From an uncultured Saprospiraceae bacterium (GTDB lineage Bacteria; Bacteroidota; Bacteroidia; Chitinophagales; Saprospiraceae), in contig CAKZLL010000022.1 of assembly GCA_937125475.1 (NCBI GenBank), positions 1-38,395 on the forward strand: a stretch of DNA of 38,395 nucleotides, in the 5' to 3' direction. Below the pieces are notes generated by a model. That model was given only the letters and a program-made list of their open reading frames with translations. It made no database searches and was not told where the DNA came from. A program made the position numbers and the translations under genes. Position 1 is the stretch's first letter; the number at the start of each line of letters is the position of its first letter. Below are positions 23,101-38,100 of this stretch, piece after piece.

Positions 23101-26100
23101 GTACCACCAATTGCTAATTGCATCGGAAGTAGAAGGATAGAATTTTCAAAATTTAATAGCAACAATATTGCTTATTTGGTCATTCCTACATCAGGAGTAT
23201 CTTCTTTGAGTTTTCAAGGTTTATCTCCAAATTCAGCCGTAGGCGTACCAGGAACTAATTATTCCTTAATTTATTTCGATGACTCTGATATTTCTTCATC
23301 AGTTACTAATATTGTAGAAGCCAATGTTCCATTCTTGTTTGGAATTATGACAGGAACTAACTCATCAGGGGCTTATGGGTTTTTGTCTAGTTTTGGTAGA
23401 ATGAAGATCCTTGATCCAGTTTCTTTAGCTCCTTCAACTTACTATACCGCAGATACAATTGGAGAAAATGCGACACTCAATCATCCTATTATTGCCGAAA
23501 GTTGCGCTGGCCCTCATAATATAGTTGGAGTATCTGGAGGTACAGGAAGTTTTAGTTTTACAGATTCTACTTTAATTTATAATGCTTCATCTGGTTTTTG
23601 TGGAATGGATGAGGCTATTGTAACTATACAAAATAGTCTAGGTCATCAAGAACAGGTAACCGTTGCAGTATTGGTCAATGAAGCACCAATCGCTTCCAAT
23701 GATGTATTCTCATATATTCCAAATGTGAATAATCAGATGATTGATGTTCTTAATATTGGTACGCCAGATATGGATCCAATTTCTTGTGATACAATTACTT
23801 TAATCAGCGGAGGAAGTGATGGCGCAAATGGAAATACTGTTGGTGGTGGTAGTGTAAATGTTAATAATAACGGTACACTAAATGACTTTTCAGATGATTA
23901 TATTGTTTATACTCCATTGAATGGTTTTACAGGATTAGATACTTTTTATTATATCATTAGAGATTTATATGGCGCTTTAGATACCGCTTATGTTTCGCTT
24001 ATTTTAGGCCCAGAGATTTGTGGTAATAATATTGATGATGATGGAGATGGCGCAACGGATTGTGATGATTCTGATTGTGGACCTAGTATCACAAGTGCTA
24101 CACCCGTTGATGGAACGGATTGTAACTTGGATGATGGTTCGATTATCATTGTAGGCGCAGATGGCTCAACATCTTATGAATATTCTGTTGATAGTGGTGT
24201 GAGTTGGCTCTTAACGGATACAATAACAGGACTAGCGACAGGAAATTATAATGTATTTATCAGAAACGCTGATGGTTCTTGCCCAATTGAATATGGAAGT
24301 AACCCTGTATCAGTAAATGGTTTTGTCTCTCCTGTGATCGATAGTGTTACTTTTATTGACCCAACAGGTTGTGGAGAAAATACAAATGGCTCTCTTACTC
24401 TTCATGCTTCGGGCGGACAAGGGACTTATCAGTACGCTATAACTGGAGGTACTTGGGGAAGTACTAATACCTTTACGGATTTAGCTGGTGGGGCTGCCTA
24501 TAATTTAGGGGTGAGAAATATAGATGGCTCTTGTACTGTAGTTACGCCAAATCCAATCGCTTTGTTTGATCAACCTATTTTGCAAAATACTAATACAACA
24601 GCATTGTCTGCTTGTGGAGCAGATAACGGAACATTGACTATCATTGCCTTCGGTAGAGATATTGAATATACGATTGATGGCGGTATCACTTGGCAGGCGA
24701 ACAATGTATTTACTGGATTAGCATCTCAATATTATTATGCAGGTGTGAGAAATACGGATGGTTCTTGTGCAAGATATTCTCCTTCTAATCCTCGCTATAT
24801 TAGCGCACCAGGACAGCCTTTGATTGATGCTGTTACAGCTGTTAATCCAACAAACTGTGGTGGATCTGACGGAACGATTACAATTAATGTGCTTAATGGA
24901 AATGCAACTGGCTTTGAATATTCTATTGATAGTGGTGTGACTTGGGTTTTGAATAATAATGTCTTTACGGGTTTAACTGAAGCTACTTATAATGTTTTAG
25001 TTAGAAATGGAGATTTCACTTGTACTGTACCTTATCAAAATAATCCAATTAGTCTAACACCTCCAAATCCACCGAGTATCTCAGGTACAACCATTGATAG
25101 TGTGTCAAATTGTGGCTTCAATGATGGAGAGATTACGGTTAATGTCATTGGTGATCCGACGAACTTTGAATATTCAAAAGATAGCGGAATAACATGGCAA
25201 GCTAGTCCAATTTTTGCTAATCTTATTTCAGGCGATTATTATATTTATGTTAGAAATAGCAATGGAACTTGTGCAACGCCTTTGACAGGTAATCCTGTAA
25301 TAGTGACAGAACCTACTGCACCAAATATTTCTAATGTCATTTCTTCTAATATTACAGACTGTACTATCAATAATGGACAGATTATCATTTTTGCTAATCA
25401 AGGTAATACAGGTAATTTTGAATATTCCATTAATGCGGGTGCAACTTGGAATACAACCGATACTTTTAATAATCTAGCCGCAGGCAATTATGATATTCAA
25501 GTTAGAAATGCTGATTCTACTTGTGTTATTAGCTATAATACAATTACTTTAACTGCTCCAGAAACACCTAATTTAGTTAATGCTGTTGCTGTTAATCCAA
25601 CGGATTGTGGCACGAGTGATGGTATTATCTTCGTACTTGGAGTTGGTACTTCCATAGAATATTCTATAGATAGTGGTCAATCTTGGCAAGCGTCTTATTT
25701 ATTTAATAATGTACCTGCTGGCACATATTATGCTGCTATTCGAAATACAGATACGACTTGTTTTACCTTGTTTCCAAGTAATCCAATGATATTATCTGAT
25801 CCATTAATGCCAACTATCGCAAATTATGCTTCTAATGATCCAACAGATTGTGGCGCGGCAGATGGTACGATTTCTATTACAGCAACAGGCGGTCTTGCAC
25901 CTTACGAATATTCGATTGATAATGGTTTGACTTGGACAAGCAATAGCTCATTTACTAATTTAGATGATAATACGTATTATTTAAAAGTAAGAAATGCAAA
26001 TGGAACTTGCGCCCAAACAGGCGATACAATCACATTGCAAAGTCCTGCGTTACCTGCGATTAACAATGTTTTTGTGTCTAATGTAAGTAATTGTGGCGCA

Positions 26101-29100
26101 ATGGATGGCTCAATTAACGTTGTGCCTGCTGTATTAGGAAATTATGAATACGCGCTTAATGGCGTATGGGGAAATACTCCAACTTTTACAAATTTAGCAA
26201 GTGGTTCTTATACTATTCATATTAGAAATCTTGATGGTAGTACTTGTGAAGTGCCATATATTAATAATCCAATTGATATTACTTCGCCTACTCCACCAGC
26301 TTTATTAAGCTCAAATTATACGGATCCTACCGAATGTGGTGTGGCTGATGGTGTGATCAATATCACAGCAACGAGCGGTTCGGGAAGTTATCAATATTCA
26401 AATGATGGCTTAAACTGGACAGGAAACGGATCATTTACAGGTCTTTCGGGTGGTACTTATTTAATGTATATCCGAAATTCGGATGGTAATTGTGCCATGC
26501 AAGTTGACAGTATTGTATTAGAAGATAAAGTTCAACCAAACTTCGCTTCTGTCATTGTTAATAATTTAACGGATTGTAATACGAATACAGGAAGCATTAT
26601 AATTACAGGAGATATTCCAGTTCTTGAATACTCGATTGATAGCGGTCTTACTTGGCAAAATGCTAATGTTTTCACTAATCTAATGAGCGGTGATTATAAT
26701 TTAGCAATTAGAAATATAGATACGACTTGTGTCCAATTTTATCCTAATAATCCAATGACAATTATTTCGCCTGATGCGCCTAATGTATCTGGTTTGGCAC
26801 AAACTGATCCGACTGATTGTAATTTAACAGATGGTTCGATCACTATTACTGCTTCTAGTGGAGTAGAGCCATTACAATATTCAATTGATAGTGGTCTTAC
26901 TTGGCAAACTAATAATTCATTCCTTAATTTGTCAGGAGGAACTTATAATATTTTAGTACGAAATGATAATAGTTCTTGTGTGGTAAGTAACGGACAGGTC
27001 GTTTTAAATACGGTTAACCCTCCAACTTTGGCAAGTGTTATTGCAATGGATGAATCGGATTGTAATGCTAATGATGGTTCGATTACGATGACTGCCTCAG
27101 GAGGCATAAATACTTATGAATATTCGATTGATAGTGGAATGACTTGGCAAAACTCAAATACTTTCATTGGCTTAACAGCGGGTTCGTATAACGCATATTT
27201 AAGAAATAGCGATTCAACTTGTATGGTCGAATATACTAATAATCCAGTTGTTATTCTTGCTCCAATTCAGCCGCTCGGTATTAATATTAATACGGTTGAC
27301 CCAACGGATTGCGGTTTATCAAATGGCTTGGTTTTAATTTCTACAACTAACGGAACAGGTAGTTTTGAATATTCGATTGATAGCGGTCTTACTTGGTCAA
27401 CAAATGGGACATTTACTGATCAAGCAAGCGGAACATATTATGTTTTTGTTAGAAATGTGAGTGGTTTGTGCGTCACAGATGCAGGATCTGTCACTTTAAC
27501 AGAACCTACTGCACCTAGTTTCTCAAATATCATTTCTAATGCGCCAACGAATTGTGGTATTAATGACGGTTCGATTATAATTATTGCTGCTACGGCTTCT
27601 GTCGAATATTCGATTGATAGCGGAGTAACTTGGCAATCGACCAATGCTTTCCAAAATTTAGCAAGTGGCGATTATCATGTCATGATTAGAAATCTAGATG
27701 GAACTTGCGCGACACCTGATATTAGTAATCCAGTAGTTTTGGCTGCACCAAATGAGCCAGTAATTACTAATATAACAAACAATGATCCATCGAATTGTGG
27801 AGCTAATGACGGTTCAATAATTATCACTGCAACAGGAGAGAATGCTGCACTTCAATATTCAATTGATAGTGGAGTAATTTGGCAAACAAATAATACCTTT
27901 ACAGGTTTGTCGGGTAATACGTACTATGTTTTTGTTAGAAATATCACGAGTACTTGCCCTGTTTCTGGCGGTGCTGTGGTTTTAACTGATAAAGTCGCAC
28001 CTATCATTGCAACAGTAACAGGAAATGATCCATCTGATTGTAGTATGAATGATGGAAATATTACGGTCAATGCTTCTGGAAACACTTTCTTAGAATACTC
28101 GATTGATGGCGGTACAACTTGGCAAGGCTCAAATACTTTTACCAATTTAGTCGCTAATTCTTATTATGTCTTAGTCAGAAATGATGATAGTACTTGTGTG
28201 GAAACTTATATTAATAATCCCGTAGTTTTGACTGCACCAACTGCACCAGCTATTTCGATTATTAATTATGCTGCACCAACGAATTGTGGAACTACTGATG
28301 GAACAATTGAAATACAAATGGCAAGTACTGGCACTTATCAATATTCGATTGATAGTGGTCAAACTTGGAATTTTGCGAATATATTTTCTGGTTTAATATC
28401 AGGTACATACCAAACGGCTGTTCGGAATGCAAGCGATAGTACTTGTTTAATTTATGGTGATTCGATTATCTTAGAAGATCGAATTCATCCAGATGTTATT
28501 GGATCAACGATTGTCGGAACAGGTTGTAATGGGACAGATGGTTCAATTACCGTTCATGCCATAGGATATGATACAACACTCGTTTATTCATTGGATGGTA
28601 CTAATTGGCAAACTGATTCTGTATTTACAGGTTTAGCTGTCGGAGCTTATAATATAGTGGTACAATATGCTAATAATACTTGTATCGTTGCTCCTCCATC
28701 AAATCCAGCAGTGGTATCAAATATAGCCAATTCAATTAATTTGTTAGCTGATACTTTGGAAGTCATTGCACACCATAAAGATGATCATGCCTTGTTGTGT
28801 TTAACTATACCATTTATTAATATAGGCGATTATCAAATTCAAATTGATGGTCAAATTTACAGTAATACGATTGCGGATTGTAGTGGTAATAGTGAAATTA
28901 TTTTACCAACTATTTCAAGCGAAATCATTATTTCACACATTACATTAGGGTGTGAAGATACGGCTGTTTTAAAATATGATCTTTATCCTCTAGCAGTTGA
29001 AGATTTCAATTTAACATTCAAGAATGAACCCGTTTCTGGAAATGTCAAAACTAATGATGAAACTTTAGATGGTGATCCAATTTTGAATACATTATTAGTT

Positions 29101-32100
29101 AATACAACTAGCAATGGTACATTAGCAAGTTTAGCATCAAATGGAGATTATACCTATACACCAAATGTTGGATTTGTCGGATCCGATAATTTTGTATATA
29201 AACTTTGTGATGGAATGGGCGTTTGTGACACCGCTACAGTAATTATTAATGTCCTTGAAAATGACACAAGCCAAAATAACGGTACACATGCGAATCAAGA
29301 TTATTATATTGGTATTGAGAACCAAGTTATTTTAGGCAATGTCTCGAATAATGACTTCAATGTCAAGAATAATGCTTTAGGAGTTATTACCACTCCGATT
29401 ACTAATCCAAATAATGGAAATGTATTGCTTAACGCAAATGGTGTATTTGTTTATACGCCAAATACTGGATTTATTGGATTGGATGTTTTTGAATACCAAA
29501 CCTGTGATATTTTACCAAACGGAAATACAGGAGATTGTACCAATTCAAAAGTTTTTATCACAATATTACCAGAACAAGGCGCACCTAACAATTATCCTGT
29601 TGCGGGTGATGATGCTTTTGTCAATATTGTTAATAGTGAGATTTCGGGTAATTTATTGGTCAATGATTATGATGTAGATGGGGATGGAATGACTATAACT
29701 AATCATTCTACACCAGCAAATGGAATAGTGACTATTGCCGCGAATGGAACATTTACTTATACCTCAACCACAACAGGTTTTATTGGTTGTGATTATTTTA
29801 CTTATGAAATTTGTGATAATGGAACACCGAGCAAATGTGATGAAGCAACTGTTTATTTATTAATATCAGATGTTATTACGAATAATCCTCCAATTGCGGA
29901 GAATGATATTTATAATACAACTATTAATATTTCTGTTGCGGATGATTTATTGTTGAATGATAATGATCCAGATGGAGATAATATATCCTTAAATACACTT
30001 CCAATTGAATTTCCAGTAAATGGTTCAGTCGCTTTAAATGCGGATGGAACATTCTCTTATATTCCCAATACTTCTTATATCGGTCAAGATAGTTTCCAAT
30101 ATATGATTTGCGATGATGGCTCACCAATTTTGTGTGATACTGCAAAAGTCTATATCAATATTCAAAGTTGTCCAATCAATATCAGTAGTATTACAAAAAC
30201 GGATGTAACGGATTGTGCTGTTAATGATGGTACAATTACGATCAATTTAGGTTCGGTAGGTAGCTATATGTATTCGATTGATAGCGGTTTGACTTGGTTG
30301 TCCACTAATGCTTTCACCGATTTAGCACCAGGAGAATATCCAATTGTAGTTCAAGATTTAACAAATGCTTGTCAAGCATTTGGACAGATTATAACGATAG
30401 AAGGAAAAGTCGCACCAAATATTATTGCAACTAATACAACCGATCCAACGGATTGTGGTTTAGCAGATGGAACGATTAATATTATAGCAAATTCTCTGAT
30501 TAGTAATACAATTGAATATTCAATTGATGGAACAAATTGGCAAACCTCTAATGTGTTTTTAGGATTAGCTGGTGGTGTTTATGCGCCAAGGATTAGAAAT
30601 GGAACAGATAGCACTTGTATTGTAAGTGATCCTTCTATTGTATTGGTAGAAAAAACGCCTCCTATTTATAATAGCGCTGATGGAGAAAATCCATCAGATT
30701 GTGGTTTGACGGATGGTAAAATCATAATTGATGCAATAGGTGCAAATTTAGAATATTCTATTGATGGCGGATTTAGTTGGTTTAGTACGGATACATTTAC
30801 GAATGTGGCAGAAGGAAACTATAATGTATCAGTCAGAAATTCAGACGGAAGTTGTGAAATTGTATATCCTAATAATCCAATACAAATTACTAGCCCATTA
30901 ACTCCATTTATCGTAGATGCAACGAAAACTGACCCGACAGAATGTTTCGTTATTGGAGGCGATGGCACGATTGATATTTTAGTCACTGGAGGAAGTGGCA
31001 GTTATGAATACTCGATTGATAGTGGCACGACTTGGAAGACAACTAGCCTTTTTGATAGTTTAAGTGGAGGAACATATGGTATTCGAGCTAGAAATGCAGA
31101 TAGTACTTGTATGGTTTCAGATGTAGATATTGTTATTGTAGATAAAACAGTTCCAGTAATTGATACAGTTATTGTTACACATACTTCTAATTGTGGAGAA
31201 AGTGATGGCTTTATTTATATTTCTACACCACTTGTTGGTATTTTTGGTTATACAGTTGATGGTGGAATAAATTGGAAAGGAAGTAATACGGGAGGTGATT
31301 TTGATGATTTACCCGCAGGAACTTATTATGCTATAATGATTAATCCTGATAGTACTTGTGCAACACCTTATATTAATAATCCGATTATTGTTAATGATCC
31401 TATTGCACCAATAATTGACACAATTACATTTACTAATCCAACAAATTGTAATTTACTAGATGGAACAATTACAATACAAGCAACAGTCGCATTAGCAACC
31501 GATACATTAGAATATTCTATTGATCGTGGAAATAATTTCCAATTATCCAACGTATTTACAGGCTTAGAAGAGGATGAATACGAAATTGTAGTAAGAATTC
31601 GAGGGGGTAGTTGTCCAGTTGAAGCAGATTCTATTATTGAATTAATTACACCAACTGCACCAATTATTATAGGTACAATTGGTACTGATCCAACGGATTG
31701 TGGTCTAGTAAATGGAACAATAGAAATTAATACGCATAATACAGGGGCAAGTTATTTATACTCCATTGATAATGGCACGACTTGGATAACAAGCAATATA
31801 TTTACAGGTTTAATCGGTGGTACTTATCCTATTTCGGTTAAGAATTTGGATGGCTCTTGTGTCATATTTGGTCAATCCGTAACGCTGGTCGATAAAGTCG
31901 CTCCAAGCTTTATTGATGTAACTAATATTAATCCAACGAATTGTGGCTTGATGGATGGAATAATTGTTATTCAGGCAAACTCAACTTCAAGTACTGGTCT
32001 GCAATATTCTATTGATAGTGGCTTAAATTGGTCTAATTCTAGTGTTTTCAATAATCTTACAGAAAATGATTATGATGTAGCAATTAGAAATCTGGATATG

Positions 32101-35100
32101 TCTTGCGTTCAATATTATCCAACAAAAATCTCAATTGTTGCACCAAACGCGGCTAGTGTATCAAATGTAAGTCATACTGACCCAACTAATTGTAATGCAC
32201 CAAATGGAACAATTACAATTGCGGTTGCAGGAATTACAACAGGATTAGAATATTCGATTGATAGCGGCTTAATCTGGCAAACTAATAATTTATTTACTGG
32301 CTTATCAGCTGGTAATTACCATATTTTAGTTAGAAATAGTAATGGCGCGTGTGAAGTCAGTGGAGGTGCAAAAACTCTTATGGACATCGTTTTACCAAGT
32401 ATTGCTAGCATAAATAAAACGGATGCAACAGGTTGTAATATCAATGATGGTACAATTGACATCACAGGAACTGGCGGAATAAATAATTATGAATACTCCA
32501 TTGATGGCGGAATAAATTGGCAAGCAGATAGTAGTTTTGCAGGTTTAGCAACTGGAACATACGATTTGTATATTAGAAATAATGATACAACTTGTACCGT
32601 GGCTTATACCAGCAATTCAGTTTTGATTGACGCACCAAGCGCACCAACAATTGCTAGTATTACGCCAACAGATCCAACGGATTGTGGCTTGACGGATGGT
32701 ACAATTACTATCATAGCAACGGGAGCAGGTAGTTTGGAATATTCGATTGATAACGGTTTGACTTGGTTACCTACGAATGTATTCACTGGTCAAACAGGCG
32801 GAACATATGACATTTTAGTTAGAAATGCAGATGGAACGTGTACTACTAGTGGAAATCGCGTTATTTTAGTTGATCCTGCTGCGGCTCAGATTACTAATGT
32901 TTTAAATAGTAATCCAACAGATTGTGGCGTTAATGATGGTACAATTACGATTTTATCTGATAATCCAGCAGTTCAATATTCGATTGATGGCGGTACGAAT
33001 TGGTTTGCTTCCAATATTTTCCAAAACTTAGGAAGTGGAAATTATCAAGCGGCAATCCAAAATATAAATGGTACTTGTTTCGCACCTTACGGTAGTGTAA
33101 CTGTTTTGAGTGCGCCAAATATGGCAGTTGTTGATAGTATTATTTCTACTGATCCTACGGATTGTAATATTGATAATGGTATCATCGAGATTATCACAAT
33201 GGGCGGAATAAGTCCATTACAATATTCGATTGATAGCGGTTTGAATTGGCAATCAAGTAATATTTTTGCTAATCTATCGGCTGGCAATTATAATATTGTG
33301 GTTAGAAATAACAACGGATCATGCGAAGGTAGTAGCATTCTAACAACACTCAATAATGCTGTTCCACCAACTTTGGCTACTCCAATAATTACTAATACAT
33401 CGGATTGTAATATATCAGATGGTACGATCAAAATTCTAGCTTTTGGCGGTATTGATACTTTTGAATACTCGATTGATGGCGGTACAAATTGGCAAACGGA
33501 TAGCAGCTTTACAGGTTTATCCGAAGGAACGTATAATATAAAAGTTAGAAACTCAGATACAACTTGTGTTGTCGATTATTCTAATAATCCAATCGTGATA
33601 CTTGCACCATTAGCACCAAATGTTCTTGGTGTTACGCCTACGAATCCAACGAATTGTGGCTTGAGTGATGGTTCGATTATCATCCTCGCAACAGGTTCAG
33701 GAACTTTAGAATATTCTATTAATGGTGGTACTGATTGGTTCTCAACCCATATATTCTTAAATCAATCTGGCGGAACATATGATGTCTTTATTAGAAATGC
33801 AGATGGAACATGTGAAACGAGTTTAGGTACACAAACATTAGTTGCCCCAATTGCTCCGATGATCGTCAATGAAGTTGCGAGCGACCCAACCGATTGTGGC
33901 AATACGGATGGATCAATTACCATTGTATCGAATAATCCATTATCAGAATATTCAGTTGATGGCGGTATAAATTGGTTTAACTTAAATGTTTTCCAAAACT
34001 TAGGAAGTGGCAATTATCAAATAGCGATTAGAAATGCAGATAGTACTTGCGTGACTTTAGGTAGTTTAATTACACTAAATGCACCAAATACAGCGACAAT
34101 CACTAACATTGTTTCTAATGATCCAACGGATTGTGATATTAATGATGGTACAATTCAAATTTTTACAACGGGCGGAATCAATCCATTACAATATTCAATT
34201 GATAGTGGTTTGAATTGGCAGTCAAGCAATTTGTTTACAGGTTTAGCAGGTGATAATTATTCAATTTTAGTTAAAAATAGTAATGGTTCATGTATCGTTA
34301 CTGGTGGAGTTACATCTTTACAAAATGCTACTGCTCCAAGTATTGCTAGCTTCTCTTCTACGAATACTTCTGATTGTAATATTAATGATGGTACAATCAA
34401 TCTTGTAGGTGCTGGTGGTATTGGTACGTATGAATATTCGATTGATGATGGTACAACTTGGCAAGCCAGCGGCAATTTTACAGATTTAGCAGTTGGTACA
34501 TATAATACTCATATTAGAAATAATGATACGACTTGTGCGGTAGTTGCTTCGCAAGTATCGGTTACTGGACCAAGTGCGCCAGTCATTGGAAATGTCATTT
34601 CTACTAATCCAACAGATTGTAATTTGATAGATGGTTCAATTACAATAATAACGAATATAACAAGCGGTATAGAATATTCGATTGATAGCGGTATGACTTG
34701 GTTACCTACAAACATGTTTACTGGTCAAACTGGTGGAACGTATCATGTTTTCGTTAGAAATGCAGGTGGAACGTGTGCAGTGAGTGGTGGAAGTGTTATT
34801 TTGGTTAATCCTATTCCTGCTCAGATTACTAATATATTTGCCAATGATCCAACGGATTGTGGCATTAATGATGGTTCGATTACGATTTTATCAAATAGCG
34901 CATTAGTGGAATATTCGATTGATGGCGGAGTAAATTGGTCCATCTCGAATATCTTCCAAAATTTAGGAAGCGACAATTATCAAGTAGCGATTAGAAATGC
35001 TGCGGATAGTTCTTGTTTTGTTGGAAATGGGGCTGCGACAATTTTAAATGCACCAAATACCGCAATAATCACTCAGATCACTGCTAACAATCCAACTAAT

Positions 35101-38100
35101 TGTGGTGTTAATGATGGAACAATTGAAATACTTACAGTAGGTGGAATTAATCCATTACAATACTCAATTGATAGCGGTTTGAATTGGCAGTCAAGCAATT
35201 TATTTACTGGATTAGCGGCTGATGATTATAATATCTTAGTTAAAAATGCGAATGGTTCATGTGAAATAAATGGTGGGCTCACAACTTTAATTGATGCAAT
35301 GCCTCCAAGTATTGTGAATATTAGTTCTACAAATGCTTCCGATTGTAACGGTAATGACGGCGAAATGAAAATTGTAGCTACTGGCGGCATTGGTACTTAT
35401 GAATACTCAATTAATGGTGGTTTAACTTGGCAAGCGAATAATAATTTTACAGGTTTAGTACCAGGAACATATAGCGTCTATATTAGAAATAGTGATACAA
35501 CTTGTATCGTAGCTGATCCGAATAATCCTACAATAATTGATGCGCCGAGTGCGCCAATTGTTGCAAGTGTTAATGCTGTAAATCCAACAGATTGCGGCTT
35601 GACCGATGGTACAATTACTATTATTGCCACTGGAACTGGTGGTTTTGAATATTCAATTGATAGTGGTTTGACTTGGTTACCTACGAATGTATTCACTGGT
35701 CAAACGGGCGGAACATATCATATTTCAGTTAGAAATACAAATGGAACATGTGCAACGAATGGAGATAGTATTACTTTAGTGGATCCAGTTGCGGCACAAA
35801 TTACTAATGTCTTGTCTAATGATCCAACGGATTGTGGTATTAATGATGGTTCAATTACGATTTTATCGAATAGTTTATCTGTAGAATATTCAATTGATAA
35901 TGGTATAACGTGGTTTTCCTCGAACATTTTCCAAAATCTAGGAAGTGGCAATTATCAGGCAGCAATTAGAAATGCAGTGGATAGTACTTGTTTTGTAGCA
36001 TATGTTACCTCAACGGACTTGAATGCACCAAATACAGCAACGATTACTCAAATTATACCTACTGATCCAACGGATTGCGGTATCAATGATGGGACAATTA
36101 CAATCATTGCAACGGGCGGTGTAAATCCATTACAATATTCAATTGATAGTGGTTTAAATTGGCAATCTGGTAATCAATTTACTAGTTTATCGGCTGGTAA
36201 TTACCCAATATTAGTTAAAAATGCCAATGGTTCTTGTGAAGTGAGTGGCGGTACAAGAATATTGATTGATCGAATTCCTCCAAGTATTGCTAATGTAGTT
36301 ATTGGAAATACTTCAGATTGTAGTTCAAATGATGGTACAATTACCATTATAGGAGCTGACGGAATTGGTACTTATGAATATTCAGTTGATGGTGGTACAA
36401 CTTGGCAAGCCAATGCAGACTTTGTTGGTTTAGCCGCAGGTACATATAATATATATATCAGAAATAACGACACAACTTGTATCGTAACTGATCCGAATAA
36501 TCCTATCATAATTGATGCACCGAGTGCGCCAATTATTACAAGTATCAATCCTACTAATCCGACGGATTGCGGCTTGACCGATGGAACAATTACCATCCAA
36601 GCAAATGGAACAAGTAGTTTAGAATATTCGATTGATAGCGGATTGACTTGGCTCGCTACTAATGTATTTATTAATAAATCGGGTGGAACATATCATGTTT
36701 CAGTTAGAAATATAGATGGAACATGTGCAACGAACGGAGATAGTATAACTTTAGTTAATCCAATCGCTGCACAAATTACAAATGTACTTTCTAATGATCC
36801 AACTGATTGTGGTATCAATGATGGTACAATTACGATTTTATCGAATAATTTATCTGTAGAATATTCGATTGATAACGGTACAACTTGGTTCTCTTCTAAT
36901 AATTTCCAAAACTTAGGAAGCGGCAATTATCAAGTCGCTATTAGAAATGCAGTTGATAGTGCTTGTTTCGTGGCTTATGATAGTTTAACGATTTTAAGTG
37001 CACCAAATACGGCTACTATTGTACAAATTATACCTACTAATCCAAGCAATTGTGGGGTAAATGATGGAATGATTGAAATCCTTACAACAGGTGGAGTAAG
37101 CCCATTACAATACTCAATTGATAATGGTCAGAGTTGGCAAACAAGTAATATTTTCAATAGTTTACCTGCGGATAATTATCCAGTCGCGGTAAGAAATGGA
37201 AATGGTTCTTGTATCGTTAATGGCATAATCCAAACATTGATTGAGGTTGTTCCGCCAAGTGTTGCAAATATTCTTACTACTAATACATCTGATTGTAATG
37301 CGAATGATGGTTCAATCACAATTACAGGAGCGGATGGCATTGGTACTTACGAATACTCAATTGATGGTGGTTCGACTTGGCAAACGGATAGTAGTTTCAC
37401 AAGTTTAGCGAATAGTTCCTATAACGTTTTTATTAGAAATAGTGATTCTACTTGTATGACCGCTAATCCAAATAATCCAGTATTGATTGACGGACCAGTT
37501 GCGCCAATTGTTAATAATTTGACTACCGCAGACCCAACGAATTGTGGTTTGGCAGATGGTGAAATTACTATTATTGCGACGGGAACAGGCGCTCTAGAAT
37601 ATTCAATTGATAGTGGTTTGACTTGGTTAACGACCAATATCTTTACTAATCAAACAGGTGGAACATATCATGTTTTAATTAGAAATGTGGATGGAACATG
37701 TATAATAAATGGCGGAAGTGTCAATTTAATTATGCCTATTGCGCCTCAAATTACTAATGTTACAACGAATGATCTAACGGATTGTGGGGTAAATGATGGT
37801 TCAATTACCATTTTCTCGAATACCTTATCGGTCGAATATTCGATTGATAATGGCATAACTTGGTCCACTTCAAATATTTTCCAAAACTTAGGCGGAGGCA
37901 ATTATCAAGTAGCCATTAGAAACGCGGTTGATAGTTCTTGTTTTGTGGCTCACACTAGTCAAACGGCTTTAAGTGCGCCAAATTCAGCAACGATTGCCCA
38001 AATTATTCCTACTGATCCAAGCAATTGTGGGGTGAATGACGGAACAATTGAGATCATCACAACAGGCGGAATAAATCCATTACAATATTCAATTGATAGC

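Noticed and set aside
7223..29677. Short plus-strand frames at 7223, 17033, 22898 and 29414
   Set aside because: All lie in a second frame inside the giant gene, have odd composition and no domain similarity. They are overlaps by chance.
7897..37637. Many minus-strand open frames of 60-148 codons across the giant gene, several sharing a 'PLSIEYS' motif
   Set aside because: They are antisense shadows of the repeats: the reverse complement of the codons for 'EYSIDSG' reads 'PLSIEYS'. They recur with the same period as the SprB repeats, have no start signals of their own, and the plus frame is open throughout.
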